DNA from: an uncultured Spirochaetaceae bacterium
Lineage (GTDB): Bacteria; Spirochaetota; Spirochaetia; Sphaerochaetales; Sphaerochaetaceae
DNA length: 64,000 bases
NCBI GenBank assembly: GCA_944390725.1
Contig: CALXQU010000005.1
Coordinates: 84,310 to 148,309 of the forward strand
Direction of reading: 5' to 3'
In this document: positions 8,127-16,516 of the stretch, piece by piece
Numbering within the stretch: position 1 is the first letter of the stretch
How the letters are laid out: the number at the start of each line of letters is the position of its first letter
Program-made: the position numbers and the translations under genes
Notes under the pieces: generated by a model
The model's input: the letters and a program-made list of their open reading frames with translations, nothing else
Databases searched by the model: none
What the model was told of the DNA's origin: nothing

Positions 8127-8492
8127 TCAGTCATGCCCCACAGAGACGACCTTGTATCCCGCGCCCTCCGCAGCCTTCCTCAGCTCATGGTCCTCCACGC
8201 TCCTGTCCATATCCACGGAGGCGATGCCGGCCTTCCAGTCGACTCTGGCAGAGACCCCATCAATGGACTCCAGGGCCCTCCTGACCCTTTCCGCGCAGTT
8301 CTGGCAATGCATGCCATCTATCCTGAGGCGCCTCCTGCCGACCACCGGTCCGTCAAGCCTCCTCGGCTTCGATGCCGGCAGCGATGACCCGCCCTGGCAG
8401 CAGGATCCCTCGCCCCTGAAATGCCTGATGCTTCCCCTGGCGGCGAATACGAGAAGCACCGCCACTATCGCGACGATTATGACATCAGCCAT
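8127..8492 (-). CDS. Membrane-anchored heavy-metal-associated (HMA) protein of the feo cluster
   Basis: 121 residues. Residues 1-17 are a single membrane segment (ADVIIVAIVAVLLVFAARG), followed by a Cys-containing stretch (GEGSCCQGG) like FeoB-associated Cys-rich proteins. A C-terminal HMA domain of about 65 residues carries the metal-binding GMHCQNCAERV motif. It is the last gene of the feo operon; its ATG overlaps the preceding stop (ATGGCTGA). The combination looks like a FeoB-associated membrane peptide fused to a CopZ-like domain. Whether it binds Fe(II), Cu(I) or another metal is not visible. Confidence 0.85.
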   Translation of the reverse strand: MADVIIVAIVAVLLVFAARGSIRHFRGEGSCCQGGSSLPASKPRRLDGPVVGRRRLRIDGMHCQNCAERVRRALESIDGVSARVDWKAGIASVDMDRSVEDHELRKAAEGAGYKVVSVGHD

Positions 8493-8625
8493 ATATATCC
8501 TTATCCCTCCTGCCTCTCAGGGCCTTCCCTATCAGGCGCACGGCCATATACACGCCCATGCCGATGAAGTAAAGCACAAGGAAGATGGCAACCATCATCA
8601 GCATGGATCCGGAACTATCGCCCAT
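8485..8625 (-). CDS. Small single-span membrane protein of the feo operon
   Basis: 46 residues: MGDSSGSMLMMVAIFLVLYF then IGMGVYMAVRLIGKALRGRR and a charged tail. One hydrophobic helix followed by a basic end suggests N-out, C-in insertion. The start lies inside the last codons of the upstream 58-residue gene and the end overlaps the HMA gene, so translation is probably coupled. I do not recognise the family; its role is inferred from position only. Confidence 0.6.
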   Translation of the reverse strand: MGDSSGSMLMMVAIFLVLYFIGMGVYMAVRLIGKALRGRRDKDIYG

Positions 8626-8791
8626 TCCTGCCCAGCTCCTTCGCTATCAGCTCATCAATCGATTTCGCGCTGCAGCCGCTGCAGCCGCTGCATGAACCTG
8701 GGCAGCATCCGCCGCCCTTCCTCTTCCTGCTCCTGATGACGACATAGGCGCAGTATGCCGCTATCGCCAGCAGAATGACCGCATCTACCAT
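8615..8791 (-). CDS. FeoB-associated Cys-rich membrane protein
   Basis: 58 residues: a membrane helix (AVILLAIAAYCAYVVI), a basic stop-transfer patch (RSRKRKGGG) and the Cys cluster CCPGSCSGCSGC. This is the layout of the short Cys-rich proteins often encoded immediately after feoB, thought to assist ferrous iron uptake. The gene begins 57 nt after the feoB stop with GGAGG 6 nt before its ATG, and overlaps the next small gene. Confidence 0.85.
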   Translation of the reverse strand: MVDAVILLAIAAYCAYVVIRSRKRKGGGCCPGSCSGCSGCSAKSIDELIAKELGRNGR

Positions 8792-8848
8792 ATGGCACCT
8801 CCGCTATGGAACGGGGCAGGATGCCCTGCCCCATCAGATCCCGGTCCG

Positions 8849-11032
8849 TCACACCGTCGCGGCATTGACGGATCTTCTCGAATACACCTTCTGGTCCCTG
8901 TACGGATCCGGACGGAAAAGGAAGAAGAGCATCACCGCCAGAAGCGCAAAGGCCACTATCGTCCAGAAGCCGAAGGAACCTGTGATAGCCAGCAGCCCGA
9001 CCTGGTATACGATCAGGGAGACAGCATATGCGAACACATTCTGGAATATGATCGCGAACCAGAACCACTTCCTCGACTGCATCTGCTGGGCCATCGTGGC
9101 GATTGCCGCGAGGCATGGCGAATCAAGCAGGTTGAAGAGGAGGAACGAGAAGGCCGCAATCGTCGTCGGGAACCACGCCCCGATGGCGCCAGCGACCGCA
9201 ACAGAATCCTCGGAGAGGTCCTCGGCGACATTGGCAAGGACACCCATCGTGGACACGATCGCCTCCTTCGCCGTAAAGCCGGAAAGCGAGGCTGCGACTG
9301 CCTGCCATTCGCCGAATCCGAGCGGTGCGAAGACCGGTGCGATAGCCCCGCCAATCGCAGCAAGGAGGCTGTCGTTGCTGTCCTCTACAAGCCCGAATCC
9401 ATCAGGTCCGAAGCCGAAGCCCGCCAGGAACCACATGACCACGCAGGCAAGGAAGAGGATGGTTCCGGCCTTGACGATGAAGCCCTTGAGCCTTTCCCAT
9501 ACATGGAGAAGGACGGTGCGTGCCGACGGCACGTGATAGGCAGGAAGCTCCATGACGAACGGTGCCGGCTTGCCGCTGAACGGCTTGGTCTTCTTCAGCA
9601 TGATCGCCGATACGAGCACCGCCGCGATGCCGATGAAGTACATAGCAGGCGCGACCCATGCCGATGCGACATAGCCTGTGACCTGGCCTGCCATCACGCC
9701 GCCCATCAGCGCGATTACAGGCAGCTTGGCGCCGCAAGGGATGAATGTCGCCGTCATGATCGTGAGGCGCCTGTCGTTATCCTGCTCGATAGTCCTCGAT
9801 GCCATGATGCCAGGGATGCCGCAGCCGGATGAGATCAGGAGCGGTATGAAGCTCTTGCCGGAAAGGCCGAAATGCCTGAATACCCTGTCCATGACGAATG
9901 CGATCCTGACCATGTACCCGCAGTCCTCCAGGATAGAGAGGAAGAGGAAGAGTATGGCCATCTGCGGTACGAAGCCGAGCACGGCCCCAAGGCCGCCGAC
10001 AATGCCATCGACGACAAGCCCCTGCACGAGCTCCCCCGCGCCTATGGCAGTGAGAAGCGATGCGAATATGCCCTGCACCCAGCCGACGAATACATCATTC
10101 GTCCAGTCTGTAACCCAGGTACCGATGGTGGTGACCGATACATAGTAGACAAGGAACATGACAAGGATGAAGATGGGGATGCCGAGCACCCTGTTCGTCA
10201 CGACGCGGTCAATCCTATCGGAGACGGACATCTCCTGGGCACCCTTCCTCACGCATGTCGATACGATCTGCTGGATATACCTGTAGCGCGCATCCGTGAT
10301 GATGGACTCCATATCATCGTCATGGTCCTTCTCGATTTCCTTCCTGGCAGCCTCCGCTGCGGATGCGAGCGCAGGGTTCCTGAGCTCATCCATGACCTTC
10401 TGGTCATTCTCGAGAACCTTCACCGCATACCATCTGGCCTTATCCGGGGTAACCGAGGAGGGAAGCTCAGCCTTCATCCTGCCGATTGCCCCCTCAAGGT
10501 CCTTGCCGAAGATGTCCTGCGGAAGCGGATGGTCCTTGCGCCTTGCCGCCTTCACAGCCTCGCTTACCACTGCATCGAGGCCCGTCTTCTTCAGGGCGCT
10601 GGTCTCCACGACAGGGCATCCGAGCACCATCGAGAGCCTCTTCGTATCCACGCGGAGCCCTCTCTTGCCGATGAGGTCCGCCATATTGAGCGCGATGACC
10701 ACGGGAATGCCTGTCTCCAGCAGCTGCGTGGTCAGATAGAGGTTCCTCTCGATATTCGTCGCATCTACGAGGTCGATGATGACATCGGGATGCTCATTAA
10801 GCAGGTAGCTTCTGCTAACCACTTCCTCCAAAGTATAAGGGGAGAGGGAGTAGATTCCCGGCAGGTCCGTCACGATGATATCCTCATCCTTCCTGCCGCG
10901 GATCCTGCCTTCCTTCTTCTCGACAGTGACCCCGGGCCAGTTCCCGACATACTGGTTCGCGCCGGTAAGGGCGTTGAACATAGTCGTCTTCCCGCAGTTC
11001 GGATTTCCCGCAAGCGCAATCGTCAGGCTCAT
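8849..11032 (-). CDS. feoB: Ferrous iron transport protein B
   Basis: 727 residues. The N-terminal G-domain has G1 GNPNCGKT (9-16), the switch region NQYVGNWPGVTVEKKEG, G3 DLPGIY and G4 NMAD. A helical GDI-like spacer follows, then the membrane part with two Gate repeats including SSGCGIPGIMASR. It imports Fe(II) across the inner membrane, driven or gated by GTP hydrolysis. AGGAGG lies 5 nt before the ATG. It follows two feoA genes and precedes three small membrane proteins in one operon, so expression should respond to iron. Confidence 0.97.
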   Translation of the reverse strand: MSLTIALAGNPNCGKTTMFNALTGANQYVGNWPGVTVEKKEGRIRGRKDEDIIVTDLPGIYSLSPYTLEEVVSRSYLLNEHPDVIIDLVDATNIERNLYLTTQLLETGIPVVIALNMADLIGKRGLRVDTKRLSMVLGCPVVETSALKKTGLDAVVSEAVKAARRKDHPLPQDIFGKDLEGAIGRMKAELPSSVTPDKARWYAVKVLENDQKVMDELRNPALASAAEAARKEIEKDHDDDMESIITDARYRYIQQIVSTCVRKGAQEMSVSDRIDRVVTNRVLGIPIFILVMFLVYYVSVTTIGTWVTDWTNDVFVGWVQGIFASLLTAIGAGELVQGLVVDGIVGGLGAVLGFVPQMAILFLFLSILEDCGYMVRIAFVMDRVFRHFGLSGKSFIPLLISSGCGIPGIMASRTIEQDNDRRLTIMTATFIPCGAKLPVIALMGGVMAGQVTGYVASAWVAPAMYFIGIAAVLVSAIMLKKTKPFSGKPAPFVMELPAYHVPSARTVLLHVWERLKGFIVKAGTILFLACVVMWFLAGFGFGPDGFGLVEDSNDSLLAAIGGAIAPVFAPLGFGEWQAVAASLSGFTAKEAIVSTMGVLANVAEDLSEDSVAVAGAIGAWFPTTIAAFSFLLFNLLDSPCLAAIATMAQQMQSRKWFWFAIIFQNVFAYAVSLIVYQVGLLAITGSFGFWTIVAFALLAVMLFFLFRPDPYRDQKVYSRRSVNAATV

Positions 11033-11041
11033 AGCTGCCTC

Positions 11042-11260
11042 CTACTCGACTATGACGCACTCAGCGTCATTCTTCCTGACAGAGAGCTCATAGCCCCTGA
11101 CGGTGATTTCCACTGGATCCCCGAGCGGCGCAACCTTCCTGATATAGAGGGATGTACCCTTCGTGATGCCCATGTCCATGATGCGTCTCTTGTACGCACC
11201 CTCTCCCTCGATCGAACGCACCGTCACGGTGCTTCCGACCTTGGCCTCCCCTAATGTCAT
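11042..11260 (-). CDS. feoA: FeoA-domain protein (second copy, next to feoB)
   Basis: 72 residues forming one FeoA SH3-like domain: TLGEAKVGSTVTVRSIEG, RRIMDMGITKGTSLYIRKVAPLGDPVEI. FeoA is a small cytoplasmic partner of FeoB. The start has GGAGG 8 nt upstream and the gene ends 9 nt before feoB. Confidence 0.93.
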   Translation of the reverse strand: MTLGEAKVGSTVTVRSIEGEGAYKRRIMDMGITKGTSLYIRKVAPLGDPVEITVRGYELSVRKNDAECVIVE

Positions 11261-11278
11261 ATCTGTTTCCTCCCGCGA

Positions 11279-11488
11279 TCACACTAGGATGTGTCTCGCC
11301 ATTTCGCTGTTTATCGCGATGCGCGATCCCTTGACGCCGACTATCACATTGCCGCCGATCGATGAGATCAGCGTAACCTCGGTCCCGGCTATGAAGCCGA
11401 GATTCTCCAGGTAGCGGCGTACATCGGCATTCCCGCTTACCCGCCTGACCATAGCCATATTCCCCTGGCCTATCGAATTCAAAGGCAT
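11279..11488 (-). CDS. feoA: FeoA-domain protein (first copy, operon head)
   Basis: 69 residues, again a single FeoA domain (RRVSGNADVRRYLENLGFIAGTEVTLI; VIVGVKGSRIAINSEMARHI). It differs strongly from the other FeoA copy, so the two are ancient paralogues rather than a fresh duplication. GGAGG lies 10 nt before the ATG. Tandem feoA genes ahead of feoB are common in anaerobes. Confidence 0.93.
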   Translation of the reverse strand: MPLNSIGQGNMAMVRRVSGNADVRRYLENLGFIAGTEVTLISSIGGNVIVGVKGSRIAINSEMARHILV

Positions 11489-11512
11489 CGTATAAGCACC
11501 TCCAGTTACCCT

Positions 11513-11556
11513 AAGGCAACCTTGGTTAGTCTACGCTTTCCATTGTTAGCTGTCAA
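11513..11556 (-). promoter_or_regulatory. feo promoter with a candidate metal-responsive operator
   Basis: The minus strand has TTGACA (11556-11551), a 17-nt spacer and TAGACT (11533-11528). The interrupted palindrome AAGG-CAA-CCTT (11513-11523), flanked by CTAA and GGTTAG, covers the predicted start site. Its TAAGG/CCTTGGTTAG composition resembles DtxR/MntR-type boxes, fitting an iron-uptake operon. The regulator is not in this window. Confidence 0.55.
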
Positions 11557-11568
11557 CAACCGAAGTGA

Positions 11569-11597
11569 TGCACAATACGCCGATTTGCTGCTATATT
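11569..11597 (+). promoter_or_regulatory. Promoter of the NYN-domain gene (apparently leaderless)
   Basis: TGCACA (11569-11574), 17 nt, TATATT (11592-11597), then 7 nt to the ATG at 11605. The expected start site coincides with the start codon; the AGAGG before the ATG is only 1 nt away and could not serve as a normal ribosome site. Confidence 0.45.
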
Positions 11598-11604
11598 TAG
11601 AGGC

Positions 11605-12408
11605 ATGAGCAACGAAGCAAATGAATTCAAGGCGATTGCCGTGCTTATCGATGCGGATAACACGCAGCTTTCGAAGCTTGAGCCTATACTCCACGAGCTT
11701 TCCGCCTATGGGCGCATAGTCGCCAAGAAAGCCTATGGCAACTGGAAGAAGCAGAACCTGTCGAAATGGGAAGAGGAGATCAAGCGCCTTGCCATCAAGG
11801 CAGTGCAGCAGTTCGATTACGTATCAGGGAAGAACACGACCGATATAGCGATGGTCATCGATGCGATGGACCTCCTGCATAACGGGCTGTACGATGCCGT
11901 AGCCCTCGTATCGTCCGACAGCGACTTCACGCCCCTCGCAGTGAGGCTGAAGGAATCAGGCATCTATGTCATCGGCGTCGGCGAGAAGAAGACGCCCGAG
12001 GCATTCTGCAATGCCTGCGACGACTTCATACTCATCGAGTACCTCAAGGGCGAGAAGGAGAAGGAGAAACAGCAGCAGCAACAGCAGAAGAAGAAAAAGG
12101 AGAGCGAGCAGAAGAGCCAGAGCGCCAAGCCGGCGGAGCCTGCAGAGGATACCGATGCAGACGCGCCTGACATCAACGAGATACATCTCCTGCTGAAGAT
12201 CGCGTATGAGAAGTACCGCGATGACGATGATTTCGTCAACGTCAGCATCGCTGGGACCTATATCAAGAGGGTCAAGCCGGAGTTCAACACCTATCTCTAT
12301 GGATTCGGCAAGCTCTCCGACCTGATAAAGGCATTCCCGTACAAGTATGAGACGAAGAGGGAGAAGAGGGCCGGCAAGGCCTCTGTCGTCAGCTACCGCT
12401 GCCTCTGA
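11605..12408 (+). CDS. NYN-domain ribonuclease-like protein with C-terminal OST-HTH-like domain
   Basis: 267 residues. The N-terminal 150 form a NYN (PIN-like) domain with acidic residues at the expected places: VLIDADNTQL, TTDIAMVIDAMDLL, VALVSSDSDFTPLAVRL. A highly charged linker rich in Glu/Lys with a Gln run (cag/caa repeats near 12070-12090) leads to a C-terminal domain of about 75 residues resembling OST-HTH/LOTUS RNA-binding domains. LabA-like proteins with this order are predicted RNA-processing enzymes. The 3' end overlaps the convergent guaD gene by 20 bp. Confidence 0.88.
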   Translation: MSNEANEFKAIAVLIDADNTQLSKLEPILHELSAYGRIVAKKAYGNWKKQNLSKWEEEIKRLAIKAVQQFDYVSGKNTTDIAMVIDAMDLLHNGLYDAVALVSSDSDFTPLAVRLKESGIYVIGVGEKKTPEAFCNACDDFILIEYLKGEKEKEKQQQQQQKKKKESEQKSQSAKPAEPAEDTDADAPDINEIHLLLKIAYEKYRDDDDFVNVSIAGTYIKRVKPEFNTYLYGFGKLSDLIKAFPYKYETKREKRAGKASVVSYRCL

Positions 12409-13654
12409 CCTTCCTTCCCCTGATGTACTTCGCCTCCACAGGCATCTCCGCAGACCTGTAGATGACGCTCTCCAGCCTCTCCTCGATGCCCGGCTGCAGG
12501 AGGCGCGAGGCCCTGTCGGCATCCCTGGCGATCACCGCGATGTCGGCATCGTAGCCTGCCTCGAATGACCCTACCTTACCGAAGAAGCTGCCGCCGCCCT
12601 TCGAGGCCAGATAGAAGGCCTCGCTGAGGGAGAGCGGCTCCAGGCTCCCATCCGCGATGCGCCAGTGGACCTTCGATGACTGCACGGCATCGGAGACCAT
12701 GCGCAGGAGCGAAAGCGACGACCCACCCGCCACATCGGTGGCAAGCCCCACCTTCAGCCCCTCATCCAGATAGCGCCTCACCGGGGCGATGCCCGACGCT
12801 ATGTTGATATTCGATGATGGCGAGTGCGCGACGAAGGCCCCGCGCTCCTTCATCAGCCTGACCTCATCATCGCCGAGCCATACGCAGTGCGCCATGATGG
12901 TCCTCTCCGTCAGGAGCGAGAACGAATCATAGGCATCCGCATAGCTGGCGGAATCCGGGCAGAGCGATGCGACCCACTCTATCTCGCTGAGGTTCTCATC
13001 GAGATGGGACTGGATGGGAAGCCCGTAATCAGCGGCGATCCTGCCCAGTTCCGAGAGGAGGCGGTCGCTGCACGAGGGGATGAAGCGCGGCGTGATGATG
13101 GGCCTGACGGAGGCGAAGCGGCTGCCCTCCTCGATGAAGCGGAGAGTCTCGGATACAGACTCCTCCGTGGCCTCCCTGAGGATATCAGGGGAGTTGCGGT
13201 CCATGTTCACCTTGCCCACATAGCCCGAGAAGCCGGCCTTATCAAGGATATCCATCAGCAGCAGCGTCGTGTCGGCGAAGATGGTGCCGAATGCGGATAT
13301 CCTCGTGGTCGGCGTCCTGAGGAGGTCATCGGAAAATACTTGGTAAGCCTCCCTTGCGAATCCCTCGTCACGGAATGCGGCCTCTATCGGGAACGTATGC
13401 CTCTCCAGCCACTGCAGGAGCTCCTCATCCATGTACAGGCCCATGAAAACGTATTGCGGGGCATGGAGATGCAGGTCCGAGAGCCCCGGTATTATAAGGC
13501 GTCCTGAATAATCATCGACAGGCAGGTCAGGCCTCCTAGGCGAAACCGCGGCTATCCTGCCGTCCTCAACCGTGATATAGCCGTCCGCGAGCGATTCGAA
13601 GCGGCCGGGCTCCGGCGTCCATATAAGGTCGCCCTTCACTGCAAAAGATCCCAT
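12389..13654 (-). CDS. guaD: Guanine deaminase
   Basis: About 421 residues of the amidohydrolase superfamily. Zn ligands are visible in LSDLHLHAPQ, QSHLDENLSEIEWV, AHCVWLGDDE and GLATDVAGGSS; the last three match guanine deaminases closely. It hydrolyses guanine to xanthine and ammonia. The ATG at 13654 with GAGG upstream is preferred to one 60 nt earlier. It is divergent from a TetR regulator that may control it. An alternative is another aminohydrolase of the same subgroup, but the HLDEN and TDVAGG pattern favours GuaD. Confidence 0.85.
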   Translation of the reverse strand: MGSFAVKGDLIWTPEPGRFESLADGYITVEDGRIAAVSPRRPDLPVDDYSGRLIIPGLSDLHLHAPQYVFMGLYMDEELLQWLERHTFPIEAAFRDEGFAREAYQVFSDDLLRTPTTRISAFGTIFADTTLLLMDILDKAGFSGYVGKVNMDRNSPDILREATEESVSETLRFIEEGSRFASVRPIITPRFIPSCSDRLLSELGRIAADYGLPIQSHLDENLSEIEWVASLCPDSASYADAYDSFSLLTERTIMAHCVWLGDDEVRLMKERGAFVAHSPSSNINIASGIAPVRRYLDEGLKVGLATDVAGGSSLSLLRMVSDAVQSSKVHWRIADGSLEPLSLSEAFYLASKGGGSFFGKVGSFEAGYDADIAVIARDADRASRLLQPGIEERLESVIYRSAEMPVEAKYIRGRKVRGSGS

Positions 13655-13742
13655 AAGCACCTCCGGTTCACCGTAGCTGGCTGTTTCCGGCAGCCTGTAG
13701 AGACGCCCGACCATATCTCAGGCATATACGGAATCCTCTTTT

Positions 13743-13752
13743 ATGATATCAT
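13743..13752. promoter_or_regulatory. Palindrome in the guaD/tetR intergenic region
   Basis: ATGATATCAT is a perfect 10-bp palindrome 22 nt before the TetR start and about 90 nt before guaD. It could be the TetR operator serving both divergent genes. No clear -35/-10 pair was found beside it. Confidence 0.35.
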
Positions 13753-13773
13753 CATTCCATCGAGGAGGATACA

Positions 13774-14325
13774 GTGGAGCGCAAAGAGCCCAGCCAATCC
13801 AGGCAGGAGATGAAGGATGCGATGATCGCCCTTCTTCTCGAGAACAAGTTCGAGGATATCTCGATAAAGGACATCACGGACAGAGCCGGACTCCACCGGA
13901 GCACTTTCTATGCATACTACACATGCAAGCATGACATCATCGATGAAATCCAGAAGGACCTCGTGGACAGCCTGCCTGTGTTCCAGTCATCCAGGAAGGA
14001 GGACATGCTCTCCTCCTTCTCCTCATTCGTGGAATTCGTCAAGAGGAATGTCAGCATCGTCATAGCGATACGCAACAGCGGACTGGCACCGAGCTTCGGC
14101 GCGACGCTGGTGGCCAGCGTGATGAGGCGCTATGACTATATCTTCGGCATCAGCGACGACAGCCTGAAGGAAGCCACCTACGTCTACTGCATCAACGGGA
14201 TACAGGGGGTCATCAATGACTGGATAGACAAGGGCTGCGTAGCCAAGATCGATACCATCGCGAGCATATCGGTCAGGCTGGCATTCAACACGGTCGGCCT
14301 GAGGGAGGACCTTACTGGGATGTGA
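13774..14325 (+). CDS. TetR-family transcriptional regulator
   Basis: 183 residues. The N-terminal HTH reads FEDISIKDITDRAGLHRSTFYAYYTCKHDIIDEI, the classic TetR signature. The C-terminal helical domain (SFVEFVKRNVSIVIAIRNSG) resembles that of DhaS-like TetR proteins. GTG start with GGAGG 6 nt upstream. Divergent from guaD; the last 14 bp overlap the end of the convergent rarA gene. Ligand unknown. Confidence 0.9.
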   Translation: MERKEPSQSRQEMKDAMIALLLENKFEDISIKDITDRAGLHRSTFYAYYTCKHDIIDEIQKDLVDSLPVFQSSRKEDMLSSFSSFVEFVKRNVSIVIAIRNSGLAPSFGATLVASVMRRYDYIFGISDDSLKEATYVYCINGIQGVINDWIDKGCVAKIDTIASISVRLAFNTVGLREDLTGM

Positions 14326-16516
14326 GGCGCATCACGTCCTGCCATCCGTCCCGCGGCTGCCCATCCGTCTTCCCGCGGAAGCCCACGCGGATGATCGCCG
14401 TCACCGACTCCCACTGCACGTCACGTCCTGAGAAGATGGAGATGAACTCCCCGCGCCCCAGCCCGGAGGCGCTGTAGCTCCTGTCGTAGAAGGAGGCGAC
14501 CGCCTGCTCTGCCAGATGGCGCTGCATCGTATTCCTGCTGTAGCTGACCTCAGCATCAGGGAAGACAGCGCGGACAGCCTCCTCCAGCTCCTCCTTCCCC
14601 CAGCATGCCAGCGGATTGCCATCGCCGTAGATCGATTCCTCTGCCTTCCTCAGCTTCGCAGCCTGGCCATCCGGAGCGAAATCGGAAAGCCGCGAGGAGA
14701 GGCTGGGAATCGATTCCATCAGCGCCACCAGGCCGCCATCGTCGAGCACGCTGCGTATGCGGCCGAGGATCTCCCTATCCTGGCTGAGCCGCGAGAGCAT
14801 GTTCTTCCCGGCGACTGCCGAGAAGCGCATGCCATCCTCGATCTGCGCGAACGCATCGGCATCCCTGCAGCAGATAACCTGCGGCCGCAGCAGGGGGTCT
14901 AGCTCGCTGGCGAAGTGCTCTATCACTTCCTTCTCAGACTGTGTTCTAACTGATGCAATAGAATATCCTTCCGGATTCAGACGCATAAGAGGCCATAACA
15001 ATAAGCCATGGGAGGCATTCAGCACCAGCACATTGCCATAGCGGGGGATATCGATGCCGCGGTAGAGCTCGCGCTCAAGGGCAAGGAGGTTCTCCGCCCT
15101 GCCTGACATGGCACGCTCAACCCACCTGTCGCGCGCGCTGCCGCCCGGGGAGAATGTCAGGTTCTCGATATGGTCATCGGCCGCGGCTTCCAGCTGGGCC
15201 TCCCGCCTGATGGAAACATCATCGCGGATCCTGGCCTCATATCCCATCGACGTCGGCTTATAGTACATCTTCCCCTGCAGGCCCGAGGGAAGATACTGCT
15301 GCGCTACCCAGTGGTCCTTGTACGAGTGTGGATAGAGGTATCCTTCCCCATGGCCGAATCCCTTGCTATCCCTTGAGGGGTCCTTGAGATGGTTGGGCAC
15401 CTCCTCTGCCTTCTCCTTCTCCACATCCGAGAGGGCATCAAAGAAGCCGAGCGCGCTGTTGCTCTTCGGGCAGGTGGCAAGGTAGATGGCTGCATGGGCA
15501 AGGTGGAAGCGGCCTTCGGGGAGGCCTATCCTGTCGAACGCCTGGGCATCGGCAAGGGCGACCTGCACCGCCTGCGGATCCGCCATGCCCACATCCTCCG
15601 CGGCGAGGATGACCATGCGCCTGAATATGAAGCGGGGGTCCTCGCCTGCCGCCACCATGCGGGCAAGCCAGTAGAGGGCCGCATCGGGGTCCGATCCCCT
15701 GAGCGACTTGATGAAGGCGGAAATCACATCGAAGTGGTAGTCCCCTTCCTTGTCATAGAGCACTGCCCTGCGCTGGATGGACTCCTCAGCCGTCTCCCGC
15801 GAGATATATATCTCCATCCCCTCCGGCGGCGGGAAGGAGTCTGGCGTCGTCTCCACCGCAAGCTCGAGGGCGTTGAGGAGCGACCTCGCGTCCCCGGCAG
15901 CGACCGAGACGAGATGCTCTAGGGCACCCGGCTCGAAGACGACTTTGTAGCGGCCATAGCCCCGCTCCCTGTCGCTGAGGGCCTGGGCGGCTATCCTCAT
16001 CAGGTCGTCCTCCCCCAGCTTCCTCAGCTGGAAGATCCTGCTGCGCGAGACAAGGGCGGCGTTGACCTCGAAGTACGGATTCTCGGTAGTGGCGCCGATG
16101 AGGATGAACGTGCCGTTCTCCACCCATGGCAGGAGCGCATCCTGCTGGCTCTTGTTCCACCTGTGCACCTCATCGACGAAGAGGATCGTCCTCGTCCCGA
16201 AATGCGCAAGGCGCTCCCGGGCCCTGTCGATCTCCTCCCTCAGCTCCTTGACGCCGGAAAGGACCGCGTTGATGGTGGAGAAATGGCTCCTCGTCGTATT
16301 GGCTATGACCCTGGCAAGCGTCGTCTTGCCGGTGCCTGGCGGGCCGTAGAAGATGACGGATGAGAGCTGGTCCGCCTGTATGGCCCTCCTGAGGAGCCTG
16401 CCCTTGCCGAGTATATGCTCCTGGCCGCAGTATTCATCAAGGGTACGCGGCCTCATCCTGGCGGCCAGAGGCTCGCTCTTGGCGGGAACGGATGAGAAAA
16501 GGTCTTCTTCCATCAT
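14312..16516 (-). CDS. rarA: RarA/MgsA AAA+ ATPase fused to an extra C-terminal domain
   Basis: 734 residues, far longer than RarA (about 440). Residues 1-430 are RarA: RPRTLDEYCGQEHILGKG, Walker A YGPPGTGKTTLAR, Walker B ILFVDEVHRWNK, sensor GATTENPYFEVN, and the C-terminal tetramer domain ending SYKDHWVAQQYLPSGL. RarA acts at stalled replication forks. Residues 450-734 are an added domain with a Rossmann-like segment (YGNVLVLNASHGLLLWPL, GGLVALMESIPSLSSRL) resembling a degenerate SAM-methyltransferase. Similar fusions occur in treponemes and some Firmicutes. GGAGG suggests that the second ATG (16513) may be used. The start overlaps the lipoprotein stop. Confidence 0.9.
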   Translation of the reverse strand: MMEEDLFSSVPAKSEPLAARMRPRTLDEYCGQEHILGKGRLLRRAIQADQLSSVIFYGPPGTGKTTLARVIANTTRSHFSTINAVLSGVKELREEIDRARERLAHFGTRTILFVDEVHRWNKSQQDALLPWVENGTFILIGATTENPYFEVNAALVSRSRIFQLRKLGEDDLMRIAAQALSDRERGYGRYKVVFEPGALEHLVSVAAGDARSLLNALELAVETTPDSFPPPEGMEIYISRETAEESIQRRAVLYDKEGDYHFDVISAFIKSLRGSDPDAALYWLARMVAAGEDPRFIFRRMVILAAEDVGMADPQAVQVALADAQAFDRIGLPEGRFHLAHAAIYLATCPKSNSALGFFDALSDVEKEKAEEVPNHLKDPSRDSKGFGHGEGYLYPHSYKDHWVAQQYLPSGLQGKMYYKPTSMGYEARIRDDVSIRREAQLEAAADDHIENLTFSPGGSARDRWVERAMSGRAENLLALERELYRGIDIPRYGNVLVLNASHGLLLWPLMRLNPEGYSIASVRTQSEKEVIEHFASELDPLLRPQVICCRDADAFAQIEDGMRFSAVAGKNMLSRLSQDREILGRIRSVLDDGGLVALMESIPSLSSRLSDFAPDGQAAKLRKAEESIYGDGNPLACWGKEELEEAVRAVFPDAEVSYSRNTMQRHLAEQAVASFYDRSYSASGLGRGEFISIFSGRDVQWESVTAIIRVGFRGKTDGQPRDGWQDVMRLTSQ

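Noticed and set aside
8792..11254. Long open frames on the plus strand opposite feoB
   Set aside because: They lie antisense to a fully conserved feoB/feoA operon, have low-complexity His/Arg/Glu-rich translations and no ribosome sites; they are codon-bias shadows.
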